Shown: positions 35,382 to 44,006 of the stretch, piece by piece
Layout of the letters: every line of letters begins with the position of its first letter
How positions within the stretch are numbered: position 1 is the stretch's first letter
Assembly: GCF_900230225.1 (NCBI RefSeq)
Contig: NZ_OCNH01000009.1
Span: 186,001-250,000 of the forward strand
DNA: 64,000 bases
Source of the DNA: Spirosoma fluviale
GTDB taxonomy: Bacteria; Bacteroidota; Bacteroidia; Cytophagales; Spirosomataceae
Direction: 5' to 3'
Translations under genes and position numbers: made by a program
Notes under the pieces: model-generated
The model's database searches: none
What the model was told of the DNA's origin: nothing
What the model saw: the letters and a program-made list of their open reading frames with translations, nothing else

Positions 35382-36662
35382 ATGAAAATCAATCAGAATC
35401 AAAACCGAAGAACGTTTCTGCGCCAGGCCGGCCTGCTCAGTGCCTCATTGTTGATAAGCCGGATAACACGGGCAGCGGGAAAGTCTGATCCGGTTATTCT
35501 GTTTACCTCGGGCTGGCAGGATGTCAACATCGGCGATATTGCGCATACGCCCGGCCTGATTGCGCTCCTGAAGAAACGCCTTCCGCAGGCCAAACTCATC
35601 CTGTGGAAGCGTAGCCGCAGTGCCAAAGTGGAAACCATGCTGAACCACTATTATCCGGATGTGCGGATTATTCACGGCAGTGTGAAGGACAACGAGCCGC
35701 AGTCCGACGAGGTCAAGCAGGCGTTTGTGGAGGCTGACTTTTTTCTCCACGGCTCCGGCCCAATGGTCGTTGCGCTCGATTACCTGGAAGCCTGGCACGC
35801 GCAGACTCACAAGCCATTTGGGCTGTTCGGCGTCACGATTCAGGATGTTTACCCAGCCGTTAAAACGCTGCTGTCAAGTGCATCACTGATTTTTACCCGC
35901 GAAACGGCATCCATCGAGATGCTGCGGAAAGCGGGACTGTCGGGTAGCCACATCGCGTTTGCACCCGATGCCACCTTCGCCCTGACCATCCGCGACGACG
36001 AGAAAGCAAACGCTTTCTTGGTGGCCAATGACCTCAAACACCGCCAGTTTATCTGCGCCATTCCCCGGCTTCGGGTTACGCCCTATTACAGGATCAGTGC
36101 AAACTCGGGCTGGAGCGATGCTAAAATAAAGGAAGTCGACTCCCTAAACGACAAATGGAAAGAGGACGATCATGCCAAACTGCGCGAGGCCATGATTGCC
36201 TGGGTCAGGCAAACGGGAAATAAAGTGCTGGTATGCCCCGAGATGACCTATCAGGCCGATCTACTGGACGAGCTGCTCATTGATCCGCTCCCCGCCGATG
36301 TGAAAACAAAGGTTGTTAAGCATGGGTACTGGTTACCCGACGAAGCCGCATCGGTGTATAGCCAGGCGCATACGGTGCTGAGTTTCGAATGCCATTCGCC
36401 CATTATGGCGGCTGTTAACGGGACGCCCTGTTTCTACCTGCGCCAGCCGCAGGACACCATCAAAGGGCAGATGTATTACGATCTGGGGCTGGGTGACTGG
36501 ACTTTCGAGATCGAGCAAACGACGGGTCAGCAAATTACTGACCGGCTGATGCAGGTGACGAAAAACTACAAAGCCGCTCAGCAGAATGTCCGGAAAGCAC
36601 TGGCCAATGTGAATGACCGCTATGACAAAACGTTTCGACTGTTGCGGGAAACCTGGCTGTAA
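35382..36662 (+). CDS. Polysaccharide pyruvyl transferase family protein with a Tat-type signal
   Basis: A protein of 426 residues. The N-terminus NRRTFLRQAGLLSASLLISR (twin Arg at 9-10) looks like a Tat export signal. The rest resembles the polysaccharide pyruvyl transferase fold: VNIGDIAHTPGLIALLKKRLPQAKLILW at the start, FLHGSGPMVVA, IFTRETASIEMLRKAGL, FAPDATFAL, and AHTVLSFECHSPIMAAVNGTPCFYLR near the C-terminus. Family members add pyruvate ketals to sugars in the cytoplasm, so an exported version is odd. It may have another activity in the periplasm. An ATG at 35367 is an alternative start; the one at 35382 has GAGGA upstream and leaves the Tat motif at the right distance. Confidence 0.78.
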   Translation: MKINQNQNRRTFLRQAGLLSASLLISRITRAAGKSDPVILFTSGWQDVNIGDIAHTPGLIALLKKRLPQAKLILWKRSRSAKVETMLNHYYPDVRIIHGSVKDNEPQSDEVKQAFVEADFFLHGSGPMVVALDYLEAWHAQTHKPFGLFGVTIQDVYPAVKTLLSSASLIFTRETASIEMLRKAGLSGSHIAFAPDATFALTIRDDEKANAFLVANDLKHRQFICAIPRLRVTPYYRISANSGWSDAKIKEVDSLNDKWKEDDHAKLREAMIAWVRQTGNKVLVCPEMTYQADLLDELLIDPLPADVKTKVVKHGYWLPDEAASVYSQAHTVLSFECHSPIMAAVNGTPCFYLRQPQDTIKGQMYYDLGLGDWTFEIEQTTGQQITDRLMQVTKNYKAAQQNVRKALANVNDRYDKTFRLLRETWL

Positions 36663-36716
36663 GGTAGAAATCGACTCTACCTGTTCTTATTTATTGCCAC
36701 TAACGATTTTATCTTT

Positions 36717-37670
36717 ATGACCCCCAAGTCCCAACGGTACCTGCTTCCTTTTTTCAGCCTGCTGTTTCTGCTTGGCGGCCTCACTGCTCAGGCGCAAAAG
36801 CAAAAAGTGTGGCTCGATGCTGACACGGGTAACGAAACCGACGATGTCTACGCCATTATCCGGCTACTTGCCGAACCATCCGTAGAGGTGCTGGGGCTCA
36901 GCTCTGCCCACTTCAACAATGCCGATTTGGTTGCTTTCGACAAATGGAATCAATACCCAACGAAAGCGATCAATACGGTAGCCATCAGCCAGCAACTGAA
37001 TGAGGAAATCTTGCAGGCCATGCATAAAGAAGCCATTGCCCACCCACTGGGAGCCGACCGCCAGATGGGCCGGGCCTGGGGTGGTACGGAAGCACGGCCA
37101 TCAGCGGCTTCGGAGCAACTCATTCGAACTGTCAAAGGCTTGAAACCGGGTGAGTTTTTAGATGTAATCTGTCTGGGCGCGTTGACCAATATTGCCTCCG
37201 CCATCCGCATTGATACCAGTATTGCGTCCCGAATCCGGTTGTATGCGCTGGGGGCTCAATACAATGCTCAAACGAAAGTCTGGAACAAGAGCGAATTCAA
37301 CATTCGAAACGATTTGAACGCCTTCGACTATTTGCTGAATCACCCTTCGGTCGATCTTCGGATAATGCCGACCAGTACGGCTTTGCCCTACCGATTTGCG
37401 CGGGATACGATCTACAGCAAAGTTAACCCGGCTGTGGTCAGTCAGCGGATGCTGAAGCAGCGTTGGGAGGAGACAAACCCTCAGGACAAAGTCCGCACAC
37501 TGTGGGATCTGGCGCTGGTGGAGGTCTATCTGCTCCCTGAAAAGGCAGTACTTAAGGATGTGTTGACGCCCCCCGAAAACAGACAGCGGTTCATAAAAGT
37601 GTATACTCAGTTGGATCCAAAAGCGCTAACGGACGATTTCTGGCGGGTTATCCATCAACTGAAGAATTAG
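36717..37670 (+). CDS. Secreted nucleoside hydrolase (inosine/uridine-preferring family)
   Basis: The 317-residue protein has a signal peptide (LPFFSLLFLLGGLTAQAQ). The metal-binding N-terminal motif is WLDADTGNETDDVYAI (Asp34, Asp36, Asp42, Asp43), two residues longer than the classical DxDxGxDD spacing. Later segments are DVICLGALTNIASAI and a C-terminal WDLALVEVYLL. Family members split ribonucleosides into base and ribose with calcium. Secretion fits scavenging of external nucleosides and supply of ribose to the transporter and ribokinase at 19562-23158. It lies 54 bp after the pyruvyl-transferase-like gene and converges on the IclR gene. Confidence 0.88.
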   Translation: MTPKSQRYLLPFFSLLFLLGGLTAQAQKQKVWLDADTGNETDDVYAIIRLLAEPSVEVLGLSSAHFNNADLVAFDKWNQYPTKAINTVAISQQLNEEILQAMHKEAIAHPLGADRQMGRAWGGTEARPSAASEQLIRTVKGLKPGEFLDVICLGALTNIASAIRIDTSIASRIRLYALGAQYNAQTKVWNKSEFNIRNDLNAFDYLLNHPSVDLRIMPTSTALPYRFARDTIYSKVNPAVVSQRMLKQRWEETNPQDKVRTLWDLALVEVYLLPEKAVLKDVLTPPENRQRFIKVYTQLDPKALTDDFWRVIHQLKN

Positions 37671-37709
37671 TCAGGCAGGCCCTGCCGCAGAAAACGGTTC
37701 TTATGCTAA

Positions 37710-38459
37710 TCACGCATCCAGCCGTTCATTTATTAGTTGTGCCGACTGTTGCAAGGCCTGGACAATCTCAGTTTGACGGGCTGGTGAGCAACGGATTTCG
37801 GGTAGAAAAATGCTTAAACTGGCAATAACCAGATCGCCTTTTCGAACGGGTACCGCTAACCCGATTATATGTGTTTTTGAATAGGTAACGGCCAATGCCT
37901 TGGCCCGGATGTCGGTCAGGGCTTTATCGAGAGCTGTGGTATTCGTCGCTTCCGGCCAGACATCTGCCGATGGCAGGCCAACACTTTGGAGAAGGTTATC
38001 GCGCTCCTTTTGCGGCATATATGCCAGGAGTAACCGGCCGCTGGCTGTTTCATAAATATTACGCTCCGAACGACTCCGGACCTGTAAGTCCTGGTCACTG
38101 TTGACCAGATGAATGACAAATCGTTTCTGATTCCGGATGATACCCAGAATGGACGTCTCATTCAGCTGAGCCGTTAAGGCCTCCATGACGTCTTTGGCTG
38201 CCAGGATCAGATTCTGGCTGTAGGATAAATTATTCGTCAGGTTGTAGGCCATCGGCCCCAGTCGGTAGCCTTTTTTCCGACCCAGATGTTCCAGATAACC
38301 TTTCTCCACCAGCGTTTGCAGAATATTGACGCAGGTAGCCTGATGCATACCCAGCCCTTCCGCAATCTCCGTCAATGAATAGGCCCTGCTTGGGTCACGG
38401 GCGATAAACTCCAGAATATCGAGTGCTTTAACAACAACTAATACCATATCTCTTTGCAA
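37710..38459 (-). CDS. IclR-family transcriptional regulator
   Basis: A 249-residue cytosolic regulator. An N-terminal winged helix-turn-helix (VVKALDILEFIARDPSRAYSLTEIAEGLGMHQATCVNILQTLVEKGYLEHLG) is followed by the IclR effector-binding domain from about 80 (QLNETSILGIIRNQKRFVIHLVNS, YETASGRLLLAYMP, IIGLAVPVRKGD). IclR proteins commonly control aromatic or uronate/KDG catabolism. It is divergent from the SusC gene at 38807 with a 347-bp control region between them. Region 3, which carries lyases and likely uronate enzymes, is therefore the probable target. An alternative start is the ATG at 38447. Confidence 0.9.
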   Translation of the reverse strand: MQRDMVLVVVKALDILEFIARDPSRAYSLTEIAEGLGMHQATCVNILQTLVEKGYLEHLGRKKGYRLGPMAYNLTNNLSYSQNLILAAKDVMEALTAQLNETSILGIIRNQKRFVIHLVNSDQDLQVRSRSERNIYETASGRLLLAYMPQKERDNLLQSVGLPSADVWPEATNTTALDKALTDIRAKALAVTYSKTHIIGLAVPVRKGDLVIASLSIFLPEIRCSPARQTEIVQALQQSAQLINERLDA

Positions 38460-38631
38460 TGGCCGCCAGTTTCGGCCTGTATAGATTATTTCTTTCGGCT
38501 CCAGGCTCTACTCCACGAATAGAGCCTTAATTTATCATCGTGATAGTAAATGTAATAATAGTTTGTTGATGTTAAAAGACAAAATCAGTTTTATGGGTAA
38601 GATAGGTTATATTGTATTATTCTAATATAAA

Positions 38632-38660
38632 ATGGCCTATTCATTGGCTAAAAAGGCCAT
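38632..38660. promoter_or_regulatory. Inverted repeat, possible IclR operator
   Basis: ATGGCCT (38632-38638) and AGGCCAT (38654-38660) are perfect inverse 7-mers, 68 bp upstream of the SusC promoter candidate. IclR proteins often bind imperfect palindromes in divergent regions, but nothing in the sequence proves binding. Confidence 0.3.
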
Positions 38661-38727
38661 AAGGTATAAATTTTCGAACCAATGACATTCTGTGAAAAAT
38701 ACCAAAAAAAATAAATAAGTGAAAAGA

Positions 38728-38759
38728 TTTGGGTGATTTCTTAAATCATTATAGTATTG
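38728..38759 (+). promoter_or_regulatory. Candidate Bacteroidota-type promoter of the SusC/SusD operon
   Basis: TTTG at 38728-38731, 20 bp spacer, then TAGTATTG at 38752-38759 (one mismatch from TAnnTTTG). The SusC start is 47 bp downstream. Confidence 0.5.
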
Positions 38760-38806
38760 CATTATTGAATTGTAATTTCATAATGATAAATTAAAAGAAG
38801 ACCCCT

Positions 38807-41800
38807 ATGGATAACCTCTCACTTTATCGAAGCCGGGCCACGCTAATAGGGTTGGTCTGGTTACTGATGGTAGGCAAGCTACTGGCGCAAACTCCCCTGA
38901 CTGTAACGGGCCGTGTAACCGACGAAACCGGTCAGGCATTACCAGGCGTAACTGTATTGATTAAGGGTACAACCAACGGAACAACGACAACGGCTGAAGG
39001 CACCTACCGGCTGTCGGCTCCATCGGCCAGTGCCGTTCTGGTTGCTTCATATGTTGGCTACGTAAATCAGGAAATTCCGGTCAGTAATAAGTCGGTCATT
39101 GATATCAAGCTGGCCCCCGACGATAAGACCCTGAACGAGGTGGTGGTTGTGGGGTATGGCACACAGCAGCGCAAAGACCTGACCGGTTCCATTGCTTCTG
39201 CCGATCTGGTGGCGTTCAAAGAGTCGCCCAACGTGAGTATTCTCCAGTCGCTGAAGGGTTCGCTACCGGGCCTAACCATCAGCCAAACCAACCGGGCTGG
39301 TGATGAACCTGCCATCAATATCCGGGGAACATCGACGCTCAACGGCAATACGGCTCCCCTGATCATTGTCGATGGGCTCATTTTCAACGGTCGGCTGTCC
39401 GACATCAACCCCGCCGATGTAGCCAGTGTCGATGTGCTGAAAGACCCGAGTAGTAAGGCGGTTTATGGCTCACAGGCGGCAAACGGGGTGGTGCTGGTCA
39501 CCACCAAAACAGGCCGGGCGGCTACCAAGCCATCCATCACCTATTCAGGGAATTTCGCCGTATCGTCACCCACGGTGAATGCTACATTGCTGCGCCGGGA
39601 TGCGTTTCTGGAAAAAATACGGGATATAAATTACCTGACCGCTTTCACCAAAGAATCGGGCTATACGGCACCTAACTCATCCTGGACATTTGCCAACTCG
39701 GAGTTGTTTCCCGTTTCGCTGGCGGGTGTAAACGCGGGCAATGATTATGACTGGTATGGCGAACTGACGCAGAACTCAGCCATTCAAAGCCATAACCTGA
39801 GCGTATCGGGCGGGTCCGAAAAGACCAATTATTTTATGTCGGGTGGCTACACGCGGGAGAAGGGCTTCATTAAAAATGACGATTATGGCCGCTATACCGT
39901 GCGGATCAACCTGGATACCGAGGTAACGAAGTGGCTCACGCTGGGGGCCAACACGTCGGGGTCGTTCACGAACTTCTTCAAAGACGCGCCCGATATGAAC
40001 TCCATTGTGGGTACAAACCCGCTGGTAACGCCCCGCGATGCCAACGGAAACTACGTCATCAACCCCATCGGCGATTTCAACGTCAATCCGTTTTTGTCGG
40101 CCGAAAATGACCGCTACGAAGTGCAGAGTCGGTTAGTGGGTAATTTCTACGGCATCGTCCGGATTCCGGCGGTGCCCGGTTTCAGCTACCGGCTGAACTT
40201 TGGTAACAACCTGAAATTCTTCAAAAACTACACGTCGAGTATTTACGGGGCTGGTCAAACGGGTTCGGCGGCTAAGAATGATGCCACCCAGTATGAACAA
40301 ACGATCGACAATATTTTTAACTACACCCGCAGTTTTGGCAAGCACAGCATCAACGCTACGGCTGTATACGGCTACAACACCTCGAAATTTGACCGTACGG
40401 TCGCTTCCGGTACCGGCTTTTCTGACTTGAATCTATCGTATAACAGTCTGCAACAGGCAGAGGTACAAAAGATTTCATCGGAAGCCTGGGAAGAAGCGCT
40501 GCTTTATCAGATGGGCAGCGTGGCCTACAACTACGGTGGCAAATACCTGATCAAAGCAACCGTTCGGCGGGATGGTTTTAGCGGTTTCTCGAAGAATAAC
40601 AAGACCGGCATTTTCCCCTCGATTGGCTTGGGCTGGGTGCTCTCGGAAGAAAAGTTCTTTAAAGTGCCCGGTATCGACTACCTGAAAATCAGAGGTAGCT
40701 ATGGCGAAAACGGCAACAAAGTGGGGCGTTATAGCTCGCTGGCGCGGGTAGCCTCTACCGACGATTCCAAGTATGTGTTTGGCGACGGCGGACTGACAGC
40801 CATTGGGCGGTCGGTGTCATCACTGGCCAACGCTGACCTGCGCTGGGAACGTACCCGTGGTATCAACATTGGCCTTGATTTTGCCATCCTGAAAAACCGA
40901 ATCGACGGTAATATCGAGTATTACAACTCGAACACCAACGATTTGCTCTGGCAGCAAACCCTTCCCCAAACGTCGGGCTTCTCCAACGTATTTACTAACC
41001 TGGGACAGATCAACAACACCGGTTTTGAGTTCATGCTGCACGCAAAACCGGTACAGACCAAAAACTTCACTTGGGACGTGACGGTCAACTTCACCCAAAA
41101 CCGGAACAAAGTGGTTACCATTCTGGGCGAAGACAAAAACAACGATGGCATTGAAGACGACCTTGTGGCGAGCAGCCTGTTTATTGGTCGGCCCATCGGA
41201 ACCATCTACGACTACCGAACGCAGGGCATCTACCAACTGGCCGACGAAAAACTGTCTGGCTTTCAGGCGGGTACGTACCGGATTGAAGACGTAAACAAAG
41301 ACGGTAAAATTACCCCCGCCGATGACCGGCAGATTCTGGGCAACACCGAACCGGCCTATCAATTTGGTATTCAGAATACGGTATCTTATAAGCAATTGAC
41401 GCTCCGGGCGTTTGTCAACTCCATTCAGGGCGGCAGTAACAGCTACCTGAGCCCCAACTTCCCGTATGGCTACAACGGTACGCCGGGGCAGGCGACCAAC
41501 TCAAACTGGTTCGATTTTACGGATTTCTGGTCGCCCCGTAACACCGGTGGCATTCACCCCAACCCGTGGGTGCCTACTCCCGCCGGAGGCCGTGAGTATG
41601 TGCAGCGTAATTTTGTACGCTTGCAGGATATTTCTCTCTCGTATAGCCTGACCGATGCCATTGCAAAGAAAATCGGAGCGGCCAACTGCAAAGTGTTCGT
41701 GAGCGGCAAAAACCTGCTGACGTTCACCAACTGGAAAGGCTGGGACCCCGAAACCAACACCACGCTATTCCCGGTTGGCGGCCCGGCCAATGGGGTCAAC

Positions 41801-41878
41801 ACCGCCCTCGGCGTAACGTCGATCAACGCATTTCCCGTATTGAGATCTTACTCGTTAGGTCTCGACATCACGTTTTAA
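38807..41878 (+). CDS. SusC/RagA-type TonB-dependent transporter (no STN domain)
   Basis: A 1023-residue outer-membrane protein. A signal peptide of about 28 residues ends LLAQ. The CarboxypepD_reg-like domain spans about 32-105 (LTVTGRVTDETGQALPGVTVLIKG). NEVVVVGYGTQQRKDLTGS follows near 110, then the plug (LIIVDGLIFNG, LKDPSSKAVYGSQAANGVVLVTTKTG) and the barrel to YSLGLDITF. It has no STN domain, which agrees with the absence of a nearby sigma/FecR pair; control is more likely by the divergent IclR protein. SusD follows after 14 bp. The downstream lyases and symporter suggest uptake of uronate-containing oligosaccharides (inference). Confidence 0.95.
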   Translation: MDNLSLYRSRATLIGLVWLLMVGKLLAQTPLTVTGRVTDETGQALPGVTVLIKGTTNGTTTTAEGTYRLSAPSASAVLVASYVGYVNQEIPVSNKSVIDIKLAPDDKTLNEVVVVGYGTQQRKDLTGSIASADLVAFKESPNVSILQSLKGSLPGLTISQTNRAGDEPAINIRGTSTLNGNTAPLIIVDGLIFNGRLSDINPADVASVDVLKDPSSKAVYGSQAANGVVLVTTKTGRAATKPSITYSGNFAVSSPTVNATLLRRDAFLEKIRDINYLTAFTKESGYTAPNSSWTFANSELFPVSLAGVNAGNDYDWYGELTQNSAIQSHNLSVSGGSEKTNYFMSGGYTREKGFIKNDDYGRYTVRINLDTEVTKWLTLGANTSGSFTNFFKDAPDMNSIVGTNPLVTPRDANGNYVINPIGDFNVNPFLSAENDRYEVQSRLVGNFYGIVRIPAVPGFSYRLNFGNNLKFFKNYTSSIYGAGQTGSAAKNDATQYEQTIDNIFNYTRSFGKHSINATAVYGYNTSKFDRTVASGTGFSDLNLSYNSLQQAEVQKISSEAWEEALLYQMGSVAYNYGGKYLIKATVRRDGFSGFSKNNKTGIFPSIGLGWVLSEEKFFKVPGIDYLKIRGSYGENGNKVGRYSSLARVASTDDSKYVFGDGGLTAIGRSVSSLANADLRWERTRGINIGLDFAILKNRIDGNIEYYNSNTNDLLWQQTLPQTSGFSNVFTNLGQINNTGFEFMLHAKPVQTKNFTWDVTVNFTQNRNKVVTILGEDKNNDGIEDDLVASSLFIGRPIGTIYDYRTQGIYQLADEKLSGFQAGTYRIEDVNKDGKITPADDRQILGNTEPAYQFGIQNTVSYKQLTLRAFVNSIQGGSNSYLSPNFPYGYNGTPGQATNSNWFDFTDFWSPRNTGGIHPNPWVPTPAGGREYVQRNFVRLQDISLSYSLTDAIAKKIGAANCKVFVSGKNLLTFTNWKGWDPETNTTLFPVGGPANGVNTALGVTSINAFPVLRSYSLGLDITF

Positions 41879-41892
41879 TTCCTGCTATCACT

Positions 41893-43599
41893 ATGAAAAA
41901 GAACTTATTTAAAATCGCGCTCCTGGCTGGTGTGATGCTGTTTCAGGCAGGTTGTAAAGAAGACGAATTTCTGAACGAAGTGCCGCTGGATTTTTACAGT
42001 CCCGAAAACTCGTTTATCACCGAAGGGAACTTCAATGCCGCCCTGACGGATCTATACGCCCGCGTCCGGGCCATTCAGAGTGTCGATGGCGGGGCAAACC
42101 TGTACTCGGAGGTGTTGGGTACCGATATTGCCTTCAACGCCCGCCTGGATCAGTCCCGATTGGGCAATTATACAGTCTCGCTCACGCCACAGGGCGATAT
42201 TCCCCGGCAACACTGGATTCGGTGGTACAAGGTCATCGCCAACACCAACACCATCATTGCACGCGTAGTTACGTCGGCTCTCACCGAAACACAGAAGAAA
42301 GTGATTGGGGGCGAGGCTAAACTGTTCCGGGCCTATGCGTACCATAAACTGGTGCATTTATACGGGGGCGTGCCGCTTATTCTGGATGAGGTAAACACGC
42401 CTACCGCCAATTTTACGCGAGCTACCAGAGACCAGGTTCTTCAGCAAATCATTGTCGATGCAACCGATGCCGCCACCAATTTGCCCGCCATAGACGTCGT
42501 GCGCGACGGTAAACTGAGCAAGCCTGTGGCCAACCACCTGCTGGCCGAAACGTACATTGCCCTAAAAGACTACGATAAAGCAATTGCGGCTGCGACCGAG
42601 GTAATCGAAAAATCGAACCTGCGCCTGATGACCGACCGATTTGGAAGTCTGCGTACCCAGCCCGGCGACGTGTTCTACGACTTGTTCCGGGTGGGTAACC
42701 AGAACCGGAAGTCGGGAAATATGGAAGCGATCTGGGTGATTCAGTACGAGTTAGACGTGATTGGCGGGGCACTGACGTCGTCGGGAAGCCCCCTCAATAA
42801 CCTCGAACGGGTAGTGGCACCGGCCGTTTTCTCCATCTCGGACCCCAGCGGGCGGGCGGCCCTGCTCGACAATGCCTCAGCATCGACCCTGAACAGTGGC
42901 GGACGCGGGGTTTCGTTTGTACGTCCATCCGATTACTGGACCTACGACATATGGGGCCTGGACCCGAAAAAAGACAACCGCAAACTGGACGCGTCGCTCA
43001 CCGACATTCGCACCTCGCCGTTCAACATCGTGCGTGATTTCGTGTATACCAACCCGGCTTCGCCCAATTTCGTCGGGAAGAGCCTGATCGACTTCCCGGC
43101 TCCCAACTGGGTGGCGGCAAGCTGGCGGTGGTACCCGTACCCCTCGAAAGTAACTACGCCCGGTCAGCACCCGGCGGGCATTGTACAGGATGCCACCAAG
43201 CTGACGCTAAAAACAACAGCAGGGCCTACTTTCCGGGATATGTACCAGATTCGGTTGCCCGAAACCATCCTACTCCGGGCAGAAGCACACCTGCTGAAGG
43301 GCAATGCCACCCAGGCCGCTGCCGACATTAACCTGATCCGTAACCGGGCCAAGGCGAAGCCCGTCACGCCCGCCGAGGTCACTCTGGATTACATTCTGGA
43401 CGAACGCGCCCGTGAGCTGATTTTTGAAGAAGACCGTCGCGTAACCCTGTCTCGAATGGGTAAGCTGGTGGAGCGGGTGAAAAAATACAACCCACTCAAC
43501 GCGCCCAATATTCAGGATTTCCACGCGCTGTTCCCGATTCCGTTCTCCGAAATCGAAGCCAATAAAGACGCGAAGCTGGAGCAAAATCCAGGGTACTAA
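41893..43599 (+). CDS. SusD/RagB-type outer membrane lipoprotein
   Basis: A 568-residue lipoprotein with lipobox ending at Cys21 (MLFQAGC). SusD features: VIGGEAKLFRAYAYHKLVHLYGGVPLILDEV, IRLPETILLRAEAHLLKGNATQAAADINLIRNRAK, and DERARELIFEEDRRVTLSRMG, followed by FPIPFSEIEANKDAKLEQNPGY, the typical C-terminus. It pairs with the SusC 14 bp upstream. A terminator hairpin lies 45 bp after the stop. Confidence 0.95.
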   Translation: MKKNLFKIALLAGVMLFQAGCKEDEFLNEVPLDFYSPENSFITEGNFNAALTDLYARVRAIQSVDGGANLYSEVLGTDIAFNARLDQSRLGNYTVSLTPQGDIPRQHWIRWYKVIANTNTIIARVVTSALTETQKKVIGGEAKLFRAYAYHKLVHLYGGVPLILDEVNTPTANFTRATRDQVLQQIIVDATDAATNLPAIDVVRDGKLSKPVANHLLAETYIALKDYDKAIAAATEVIEKSNLRLMTDRFGSLRTQPGDVFYDLFRVGNQNRKSGNMEAIWVIQYELDVIGGALTSSGSPLNNLERVVAPAVFSISDPSGRAALLDNASASTLNSGGRGVSFVRPSDYWTYDIWGLDPKKDNRKLDASLTDIRTSPFNIVRDFVYTNPASPNFVGKSLIDFPAPNWVAASWRWYPYPSKVTTPGQHPAGIVQDATKLTLKTTAGPTFRDMYQIRLPETILLRAEAHLLKGNATQAAADINLIRNRAKAKPVTPAEVTLDYILDERARELIFEEDRRVTLSRMGKLVERVKKYNPLNAPNIQDFHALFPIPFSEIEANKDAKLEQNPGY

Positions 43600-43643
43600 G
43601 CAGATTAGTAGTAATAGCGGGGCAGCCCGTGCTGTTGGTAATG

Positions 43644-43691
43644 AAAGGCCGCCGGGTCGCCGACGCGGAGAGAATCCCGCCGGCCTTTTTT
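43644..43691 (+). terminator. Probable terminator after the SusC/SusD pair
   Basis: AAGGCCGCCGGG and CCCGCCGGCCTT form a nearly perfect stem, ending in a run of six T residues at about 43686-43691. Confidence 0.6.
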
Positions 43692-43741
43692 GTAAACCTC
43701 ACCTTTATCTATAGCTCATATAGCTCCTTCCTGATACTGTT

Positions 43742-43852
43742 ATGATTAGCCGCCTGTTTTTTGCCGTCAGTCTCTTGCTTTGCCAAACGCGCTCGGCCCA
43801 GACGAAGGCAGACGAGATTTCGATATTGATTGTTGAGGAATCGATTTTGTAG
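43742..43852 (+). pseudogene. Truncated secreted-protein gene cut by a palindromic element
   Basis: The frame from the ATG at 43742 encodes 36 residues. A good signal peptide (MISRLFFAVSLLLCQTRSAQ) is followed by only 16 mature residues (TKADEISILIVEESIL). The TAG stop at 43850-43852 belongs to the left end of the palindromic element 43849-43996. The most likely reading is that this is the N-terminal stump of a secreted protein whose remainder was lost when the element arrived. A real 36-residue exported peptide is possible but less likely. No homologue can be named from so short a piece. Confidence 0.5.
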
Positions 43853-43996
43853 AGCCGCAATCCCTTGCGGCTCACCGCCGGATGGTACACCAATTAATTA
43901 ATTGCCGGATGGTACACCGATGAATCGTTTCTTCAGATAGTACACCGATTAACTAATTGCTGACGCCGGATGAGACGCAAAGTATTGCGTCTCTAC
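43849..43996. repeat. Palindromic element, family B copy 1
   Basis: Ends are GTAGAG and CTCTAC. Each end is its own hairpin: GAGCCGCAATCCCTTGCGGCTC on the left (43852-43873), and GAGACGCAA...TTGCGTCTC on the right (43972-43994). The inner part contains three copies of TACACCrAT spaced 27-28 bp apart (43886, 43913, 43941). The right half, in inverse, matches the element at 48613 almost exactly. Confidence 0.8.
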
Positions 43997-44006
43997 ATAA
44001 AAAATT

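Larger units (their letters stand above)
38460..38806. other. AT-rich divergent control region between IclR and SusC genes
   Basis: No coding potential is seen. It contains an inverted repeat ATGGCCT...AGGCCAT at 38632-38660, a possible regulator site, and a good promoter candidate for the SusC gene at 38728-38759. It is much richer in A and T than the flanking genes. Confidence 0.6.

Noticed and set aside
43880..43960. Three 27-28 bp spaced TACACCrAT repeats as a CRISPR array
   Set aside because: The repeats are too short and the spacers are partly alike; there are no cas genes, and they lie inside a palindromic element.
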